A stretch of 64,000 nt of DNA, taken from NCBI RefSeq assembly GCF_002575655.3, contig NC_053037.3, forward strand, positions 327,759,294-327,823,293, written 5' to 3'. Shown one piece after another: positions 57,125-64,000 of this stretch. Positions within the stretch are counted from its first letter, which is position 1; the number at the start of each line of letters is the position of its first letter. The notes under the pieces were generated by a model. That model worked only from the letters and a program-made list of their open reading frames with translations, was not told the origin of the DNA and made no database searches. The stretch is from Aegilops tauschii subsp. strangulata (lineage: Eukaryota > Streptophyta > Magnoliopsida > Poales > Poaceae). Made by a program: the position numbers and the translations under genes.

Positions 57125-58010
57125 CTGATTGCATGTAGCGCAAACATGGCACCGCTTAGTCAATTGAGGCCCACCGCCCACTTAAACATCCCAAAGGGAT
57201 ACCCTGCGAGATAACCACAGTTGTGGGATCTCCCCAATCCAACGGTCTAGCACAACCCCACACCTCTCTCTCTCTGTCTGTGTGTGTGTGTGTGACACTG
57301 ACACATGGGACCCACTCACATCATCGTCTACCTCGCGCCCACACCGCGACGCACACGTCACGCACGACCTCACCTGTTCAGCCACCTCCTGCATGATCTC
57401 GGCCAGGCCTCCATGTCCCCTGAAAGTTCATGCCGCCATCTACATTTCTCCTCTAGAACCCTACCTCGAGCGCCACTGGGCTGCTCGAATAGAACCCATC
57501 ATCGCTGCCATTGATGTCGTCACCTTCGGCGAAATTCCGATGAGATAGTGCAAACGACACTACCGTTTGCCCCCCCCCCTATTTTGCATTGTCTTGACAC
57601 CGAGTGCGCGTCCGAAGACGCCTCGGCGCACGTCCATGATGACATGAACCGTGCTGCCACAACTCCAATGATTCTAGCGAGGTGAGCACCAATTCGATCC
57701 AGTCACCATGTCCATTAGATTCGTTATGACCTAGTGCATGTCCAGTACCGCCCGAAATCGACGCACGCAACATCACCTGAAGCCCGCATCTGGAACGAAG
57801 TCCAGATTATGAGGGTGGTAGATTTGGAGGCGGAGGGGTGGCAGCTGAGGGAAGAGGTGGTTGTTAGGGAATTAGGGTTAGGAAACCCTAATTTGGAATG
57901 GGCTTGTGTCTAAAAATGACAATGAGGAGCCGCCATTTATAAGGGTTAGGTGGCTGGTTTAGTAGAGAGGCAAGTGGGTAGGCATGTTTAGATAATTTTA
58001 ACTAGAGAGG
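57125..58010. other. Unassigned sequence with short simple repeats
   Basis: There is no gene or element that I can support. It includes a (TG)8 run at 57,279-57,294, a run of ten C at 57,570-57,579, and a moderately GC-rich middle with short open frames of unknown meaning. Confidence 0.5.
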
Positions 58011-58838
58011 TAAGAGCAAGTCCTACCGTTCCTGTAAACCTCATCAAATAGCTAACGCTACGGGCAGTTGAGGCAAAAAAGTCTATCCAACAGATCGCGT
58101 AAGCCCGGAATTTTTTACGGGGTCCCATAAAAACACTCCCACCATCCCACAAATATACGGAAATATAGTCATTCCGTAATTTTTTGGCGAAACTTCGGCA
58201 ACCGCCACGCCACACCTATCTTCGCCACCCTGTAGCCGCGCCTCCGATGGGCCGCTACGTCGCCGCTGCAGGCCGCCTCGTCTCGGCGTCCTCCACTTCT
58301 GCACCTCCGTCACACCGTTGGGAAGCCGCGCCGCTGCTGAAGGCCGCCCCGCCCCGGCGTCCTCTACTCCCGCACATCCGTCATGTCATCGGGTAGCCGC
58401 GCCGCCGCCGATGATGGTATCGCCCCGTTGTCCTCTATCATGTGCCTCGTCCCTTCTCCGCTCCGACGACCTCCCCTGCCACAACACCTCCTCCCTGGCC
58501 CGGTCCGCCTATGGTGTCGACGCCATGCGTCACCTCCTCCCCATCGCTGCTGATTGGCCGCGCCACCATAGTTGATTGGTCGCATCCTCCTGCTACCTCC
58601 CCTACGGCGCCGCGCTCCAACCCTCGAACAATAGGAATTGGGCGGAGGCGCGCGTCGTCATTCTTCTGTCGTTGGGTCACCGGCGGGTGGGCCCCGATGA
58701 ACAATCATTAGATTATGGGCCTAAAAAACTTTAGAGAAAGAAGTTAACGCGAAGTGAGAAAAGTTGCTTCGAGATAACTTCCCCTAAATTTACAATCGTC
58801 CATCAAACATGTTTTACAGAAAAGATTTGGAGGATTTG

Positions 58839-61800
58839 TGTGACGCCCCCGATTTGACCGTACACTACTCATGCACGCAAATGTGTACGATCAAGATCAG
58901 GGACTCACGGGAAGATATCACAAGACAACTCTAAAACATAAATAAGTCATACAAGCATCATAATACAAGCCAGGGGCCTCGAGGGCTCGAATACAATTGC
59001 TCGATCACAGACGAGTCAGCGGAAGCAACAATATCTGAGTACAGACATAAGTTAAACAAGTTTGCCTTAAGAAGGCTAGCACAAACTGGGATACAGATCG
59101 AACGAGGCGCAGGCCTCCTGCCTGGGATCCTCCTAACTACTCCTGGTCGTCGTCAGCGGCCTGCACGTAGTAGTAGGCACCTCCAGTGTCGTAGGTGTCG
59201 TCGTCGACGGTGGCGTCTGGCTCCTGGACTCCAACATCTGGTTGCGACAACCAGAAAGATAGGAAAGGGGAAAAAGGGAGAGAAGCAACCGTGAGTACTC
59301 ATCCAAAGTACTCGCAAGCAAGGAGCTACACTACATATGCATGGGTATATGTGTAAAGGGGCATATCAGTGGACTGAACTGCAGAATGCCAGAATAAAAG
59401 GGGGATAGCTAGTCCTGTCGAAGACTACGCTTCTGGTCATCTCCATCTTGCAGCAGGTAGAAGAGAGTAGATTGAAGTCCTCCAAGTAGCATCGCATAGC
59501 ATAATCCTACCCGGCGATCCCCTCCTCGTCGCCCTGTTAGAGAGCGATCACCGGGTTGTATCTGGCACTTGGAAGGGTGTATTTTATTCAGTATCCAGTT
59601 CTAGTTGTCATAAGGTCAAGGTACAACTCCGGGTCGTCCTTTTACCGAGGGACACGGCTATTCGAATAGATAAACTTCCCTGCAGGGGTGCACCACATAA
59701 CCCAACACGCTCGATCCCATTTGGCCGGACACACTTTCCTGGGTCATGCCCGGCCTCGTAAGATCAACGCGTCGCAGCCCCACCTAAGCACAACAGAGCG
59801 GTCAGCACGCCGGTCTAACCCTATGCGCGCAGGGGTCTGGGCCCATCGCCCTATGCACACCTGCACGTTGCGTACGCGGCCGGAAGCAGACCTAGCCTAG
59901 TGGCGTTCCAGTCCAATCCGGCGCGCGCCACTCAGTCGCTGACGTCAAGAAGGCTTCGGCTGATACCACGACGCCGGGATACCCATAACTACTCCCGCGT
60001 AGATGGTTAGTGCGTATAGACCAAATGGCCAGACTCAGATCAAATACCAAGATCTCGTTAAGCGTGTTAAGTATCCGCGAACGCCGACCAGGGCCAGGCC
60101 CACCTCTCACCTAGGTGGTCTCAACCTGCCCTGTCGCTCCGCCACAAAGATCCACTTGCGGGTACTCCTACGAGCCGACCCGACTTTAGTCATCACATGT
60201 GTCATGTATGTAGTATATAAGTATATACCCGTGATCACCGCCCAGGCGATCACGGCCCGATAGTATAGCACAGCAGACGGACAAGAATGTAGGGCCACTG
60301 ATGGAAATCTAGCATCCTATACTAAGCATGTAGGATTGCAGGTAAAGGTAACAACAGTGGTAGCAAGGATAGGCTATGCATCAGGATAGGATATCGGAAA
60401 ACAGTAACATGCTACACTACTCTAATGCAAGCAGTATAGAGAAGAATAGGCGATATCTGGTGATCAAGGGGGGGCTTGCCTGGTTGCTCTGGCAAGTAGG
60501 AGGGGTCGTCGACTCCGTAGTCGAACAGGGCAGCAGCAGTGTCGGTCTCGTAGTCTACCGGAGAGAAGAGGGGGAAGAAACAGTAAATACAATGCAAACA
60601 TAAGCATGACGATGTGTGACATGACAATGAACGGTGCTAGGTGTGTCCTAACGCGACAGTAGGTGGTACCGGCGAAGGGGGGGAACATCCGGGAGGTATT
60701 CCCGATGTTTCGCGTTTTCGGACAGACGGACCGGAGGGGGAAAGTTGCTAGTTCGATAGGTTAGGGAGGTGTGGTGGACGAACGGACTGCGTATTCGGAT
60801 TCGTCTCGTCGTTCTGAGCAACTTTCATATAGAAAACATTTTCATCCGAGTTACGGTTTAAAAGATATGAATTTTCAAAGATTATTTGAATTTCTGGAAT
60901 TGTTTAATTAACAGAAAAGGGATATGACGTCAGCATGACATATGAGTGACGTCAGCGGTCAACAGTCCGGTTGACTGGTCAAAACTGACACGGGGGACCC
61001 ACCTGTCATAGACAGTGGGTTAACAGAAGATTAAACTAATTAATTTTTAGTTAATTAACTACTGGGCCCACCTGTCAGTGAGTGATTAGATTAATTAATT
61101 ATTTTTATTTATAAAACATTTTCCTTTTCTTTTCTTTTTTTTATTTTTGCGGCGGGGCCCGCATGTCAGTGGCTGGGCCTGCCCAGTCAGCACGTTGACT
61201 GGGTGGACCCAGTCAACGGGGCCCACGGGGCCCACTGGCAGTGGCCCTGGGGTGGCCCCAGGCCGGCCACGTCGGCGGCCGGCGCCGGAGCAACTCCGGC
61301 GACCAAAACGGCGGCGGCCCCTCGCCGGAGTTGGCCGGAATCGCGCTACGGGGCTCGGGGAGGAGCGGGGCTAGGCCCATTCGAAAGGGCTCGCAGCGCC
61401 GCATCCAGGGGTGGCCGGGGCTTCGCCGGACTTGGCCGGAATCGGCGCCGGCGAGCGGCGGAGGCGGCGGCGCGCACGGGTGCCCGACGGAAACGAGGCT
61501 ACGGCGGGTTATCGAGCAAGCGGAGGGGCTGGGGGCATCTACGCGAGGTGGGGAGTGCAACGGGCTTGAGCCCGTGACCATAAGGTCACCGGAGACCCGC
61601 CGGCGGCGAGCTCCGCGGCGCGGCGTTCGGGCGCGCGCGGGGAAGAAGCTAGGGGGCGCGCGAGAGAGAAAGGACAGGGGAGGAGGGGGGAAGAGGCTCA
61701 CCGCGCGGCACACGGAGGCCGGTGAGAGCTTAGGAGCAGCAGGTCGGCGCCGGGGAAGAAGGGGGTCGCCGGCGTCCGAAGTTGAAGACGAGCTCGGGGA

Positions 61801-62537
61801 GGCCGTTGCAGTGGCTCCGAGCTTCAACGGAGAGGCGGAGGTGGTGTAGTCGAGGGCGGCGACGGCGTATGACACGGCGAGGTGGCGATTGGGGCACGGT
61901 GGCCGTGTGAACGACGGGAACGGCGGCGAGCGCGTCGGGCGTGGGGAAGAAGAGAGCGGCGCGGATCTGGGGGAAAGAAGGAGGCGCAGGGGCCGAGAGG
62001 AGAGCGGGGCGAGTGGGAGAGAGGCCCGAGGAGGCGGGGGGGAGCTGGCGCCCTTATCCTCCCCGTCGCCGGCGAGGGGGTGCGGCGGGGACGGCCCCTG
62101 TTCCGACCCCGGTCGGGGGAACAGGGAAGGGGGCGAGGGGGAGTGGGAGATGGGCTAGGCCGGCTGGGCCGGGGGTCGGCCCAGTTGGGCCAGCGGTCCA
62201 GTGGGGGGAGGGCCTTCTCTCTTTTTTTTTGCCTGCTGTGTTCTTTTGCTTTTTCTTTTATTTGTTTATTTTCTTTTCTGTTTTATTTTATTTAAAAGTA
62301 TTTAGGTATTTTATAAAAATGTGTTTTCTTCACAATAATTATCAGTGCAATTTCTGGCAGGGCCCGAACATTTTTGTTTAAATTTTTAAAAACTTTTATT
62401 TTCCACTTTTAAATTTAATTGAAGTTTGAATTAGGAGTTTGAAAAGGAATGTGATTCAAATGTGATCAAGCCCTGTTTAGCAACATGATTAGCTTAATCA
62501 CAGAGGGTTATTGTAGCATGATCCTCACGGTGTTACA
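58839..62537 (-). mobile_element. 3.7-kb solo LTR, second long-LTR Gypsy family
   Basis: On the plus strand it runs TGTGACGCCCCCG to CACGGTGTTACA, flanked by ATTTG on both sides (58,834-58,838 and 62,538-62,542). In sense orientation (minus) it starts TGTAACACCGTGAGG. It shares the plan but little overall sequence with the LTRs at 1,958 and 10,904: a very GC-rich block in the first third (about 62,160-61,160), an AT-rich middle, and two short acidic exon-like segments near the 3' end. It is probably a related chromovirus family; with no internal region this is inference from LTR form. Confidence 0.92.
59137..60554 (-). CDS. LTR-borne spliced acidic reading frame, last two exons (second LTR family)
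   Basis: Exon A (60,554-60,480, 75 bp) follows CCGGTAG and reads YETDTAAALFDYGVDDPSYL onward. It ends ACCAG before a GC donor (GCAAGC). Exon B (59,237-59,137, 101 bp) follows CAACCAG and reads VGVQEPDATVDDDTYDTG onward through YYYVQAADDDQE to TAG. The 1,242-bp intron interrupts a codon after its first base, exactly as in the other family (1,241 bp). The two families' peptides differ greatly in sequence. Both are acidic and end in a YYV...DDQ pattern just before the stop. The function is unknown. Confidence 0.5.
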
Positions 62538-62557
62538 ATTTGTTGGAGTTGCTCTAA

Positions 62558-63798
62558 TGGCATCTTCAAGGTGGACCCGCAAACCTCCCGCAACCATTCG
62601 GACTGTGATGTTCGGACCGGGAAGCCATCCAACACCGACCTGTATCGGTCCGCGGGGCGGCCCGAACGCGATTTCTTCCGCAAATTGGAGACAAGGTGAG
62701 GGAGGTTTGTGGGAGTCCGGACACGCGAAACGTAGGACTCCGACACCCCCACCCCATCAACCCCCCTCCCGGTCCCATTTCCTTCCACTCCGCCCCTTCT
62801 TCCCCTTACTTTGCATCCGCACCCTCCACCTTCGCCGCCGCAGCTGTTCTTCTCCGACCGCCACAGAGGCATTGCCAGACGTCCACAACCAGCACCGACG
62901 CGCCCGCTCGCCATTCCGACGGAGTTTTCCACCCTGGAGCCGTTTGTACCCAGGTACACTCCGCCCCCTGTCGGCGACCTCCATGGCGGACACCACGCCC
63001 GACGGGTATTTGGTCAAATGCCATTGAGCTTATTTTTAAATGTTATGTCATTTTTTAGAGTACGAAGGATGGTGAGCTACTCGACCATGGAGGATGAGTT
63101 GTTGTGCTATGCGTGGCTGGCCGTATCCGCAGATTTCATAGGCAGGAGCAGAGGGGAGCCCTTCCGGGAGCAAGTGCATGAAAAGTTCCATGCACGAAAG
63201 TACATTGCGCCCTACGACATGTACATCATTCAACCACGCAACGTGAGGTCGTTGTCGTATCGCTGGCACGCTATCCAGGTCAGCGTCATCAAGTTTTGCA
63301 ACTTGATTAGTCAGTTCGAGGCAAGGTGGCCATTGCACGCGAACATGGAGATGATAAGTTTTGCTTCCTTTTGCTCAACTTGTTGATTGATTTATTCACT
63401 CAATGTTGGTCTATACATTATATGTAGCTCACACGCGCCACCGTGGTGTACCACAGGACAGAGAGACGGTCATTTACGTGCACACACTGTTGGATGAAGT
63501 TAAACGGAGAGTATGTGTGGAACGACATGATCCGTTCCTGAAAAACTTGTTGGACATCCGGGATCTAGTCGAATTAGAGACATTTTTGTGCTAGACTTAA
63601 TTTGCATGCTATGTAGGAATGATTTATGCTATTTTCTATCTGAATTTTGATGAATATCGGCCGTTTTCATGAATTTTGTCCGATTAATTTAAATGCGGTT
63701 TAAAATGTATGTGACTAGTGTTGGATGGCATCCTCCACATCTGTGTCCGCGAATTGAATTGATGCCAGGGGATTTTTGTGGGTTGCCACTAGAGATGC
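62558..63798 (+). mobile_element. Second PIF/Harbinger-type element, abutting the first
   Basis: The left end (GGCATCTTCAAGGTGGACCC) and the complement of the right end (GCATCTCTAGTGGCAACCC) are similar. TAA lies outside each (62,555-62,557 and 63,799-63,801). The left TAA is also the right duplication of the neighbouring element. The interior holds an ORF1-like SANT/Myb fragment (63,069-63,386), which fits PIF/Harbinger, whose elements encode a transposase plus such a Myb-like protein. No DDE transposase is seen. The terminal match is imperfect, so the exact ends are uncertain. Confidence 0.55.
63069..63386 (+). pseudogene. SANT/Myb-like ORF1 remnant of a PIF/Harbinger element
   Basis: From an ATG at 63,069, just after an acceptor-like TTTTTAG, the frame reads YSTMEDELLCYAWLAVSADF, then FREQVHEKFHAR, then RSLSYRWHAIQVSVIKFCN. 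This matches the pattern ED.LL..AW...S.D....F...I...F...R...SL..RW..IQ..V.KFC of the SANT-domain proteins often misannotated in grasses as glutathione S-transferase T3-like and encoded by PIF/Harbinger ORF1. It stops at 63,386. A further possible exon at 63,403-63,594 reads VIYVHTLLDEVKRRVCVERH. The family protein is longer, so this is a truncated copy. Confidence 0.6.
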
Positions 63799-63801
63799 TA
63801 A

Positions 63802-64000
63802 GTTGGTTCGGTAGGGGGAAGTGTGATAACATGGGAGACACTATTTCGTAAACAAAAACCAAAAAATAGGTAGGCTACACCTTCAGAAAATAAAGAAAAC
63901 TAAATGCTTGGATTTGTATCACTCACTGATAGAGTACTACAGTCACTGATTCGTGTACTCATTTGCTGCAAGAAAGCAAAAGCGAGACGAATCCAAATGC
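63802..64000. other. Unassigned right flank
   Basis: This is AT-rich sequence after the Harbinger element. I see no gene or repeat boundary in it. Confidence 0.5.

Larger units (their letters stand above)
58014..62554. mobile_element. PIF/Harbinger-type non-autonomous element, split by a solo LTR
   Basis: Inverted termini GAGCAAGTCCTAC (left) and GAGCAACTCCAAC (complement of the right end) are flanked by TAA on both sides (58,011-58,013 and 62,555-62,557). A TWA duplication with GAGCA-type ends is typical of PIF/Harbinger. Without the solo LTR and its duplication the element is about 840 bp. Its interior has a GC-rich block with two or three degenerate repeats of about 100 bp (58,220-58,400), and no transposase. 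Confidence 0.75.

Noticed and set aside
61147..62381. Frames of 120-220 codons on both strands near the right end
   Set aside because: They lie in the GC-rich third of a solo LTR with exact target duplications, and show low-complexity Arg/Gly/Ala composition with no domain.

Overview
This window is plant nuclear DNA of the large, repeat-filled kind found in Triticeae grasses (wheat, Aegilops, barley relatives). The evidence is the dominance of nested LTR retrotransposons and the recognisable BARE1/WIS/Angela-type Copia LTR, whose sense strand starts TGAAGGAAATATGCCCTAG. Family names below are recognition from memory, not database hits. Only one host gene is clearly intact: a nuclear gene for plastid ribosomal protein bL31 at 54,626-55,129 on the minus strand. 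Almost all other coding sequence belongs to broken transposable elements.

Layout. 1-775 is an Athila-type Gypsy fragment, followed by an unidentified intron-containing coding fragment (776-1,556). 1,571-6,234 is the 3' end of a chromodomain Gypsy (chromovirus) with a 4.3-kb LTR. 6,235-32,925 is a minus-strand Tat-like Gypsy (here G1), split by a 22-kb Copia element (6,926-28,892, TSD TGATC). That Copia carries a Gypsy solo LTR (7,494-9,143, TSD GGGGG), a chromovirus solo LTR (10,904-15,068, TSD GATCC) and a hAT element (17,139-24,658, 8-bp TSD). The hAT element in turn contains a young non-autonomous LTR element (17,577-24,597, TSD CTACC). 32,926-42,166 is a second Tat-like Gypsy (G2), plus strand and joined head to head to G1. 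It has a fresh 1,762-bp tandem duplication and an antisense B3-like gene before its 3' LTR. 42,167-43,942 is unassigned. 43,943-54,082 is a degraded Copia (C2) split by a deleted Athila-type Gypsy (44,963-50,287, TSD AAGCT). The bL31c gene follows, with a terminal-inverted-repeat element in its 5' flank. The right end has two abutting PIF/Harbinger-type elements, 58,014-62,554 (holding a 3.7-kb solo LTR, TSD ATTTG) and 62,558-63,798 (holding a SANT/Myb-like ORF1 remnant).

The most unusual observation concerns the long LTRs. All three (4,277, 4,165 and 3,699 bp, from two clearly different families) contain the last two exons of a small acidic reading frame. In each, the exons join in frame in the same phase across a GC-AG intron of 1,241, 1,241 and 1,242 bp and end in a stop codon inside the LTR. 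A TATA-like box and a GC-rich, first-exon-like stretch lie upstream in the first LTR. This looks like a gene carried within the LTR. The second item of interest is the antisense B3-like gene with its own TATA box inside G2.

Insertion order follows from the nesting: G1 first, then the Copia, then the hAT and solo-LTR insertions, then the non-autonomous LTR element. The last has 5 differences between its 661-bp LTRs, against roughly 5% between the Copia LTRs.
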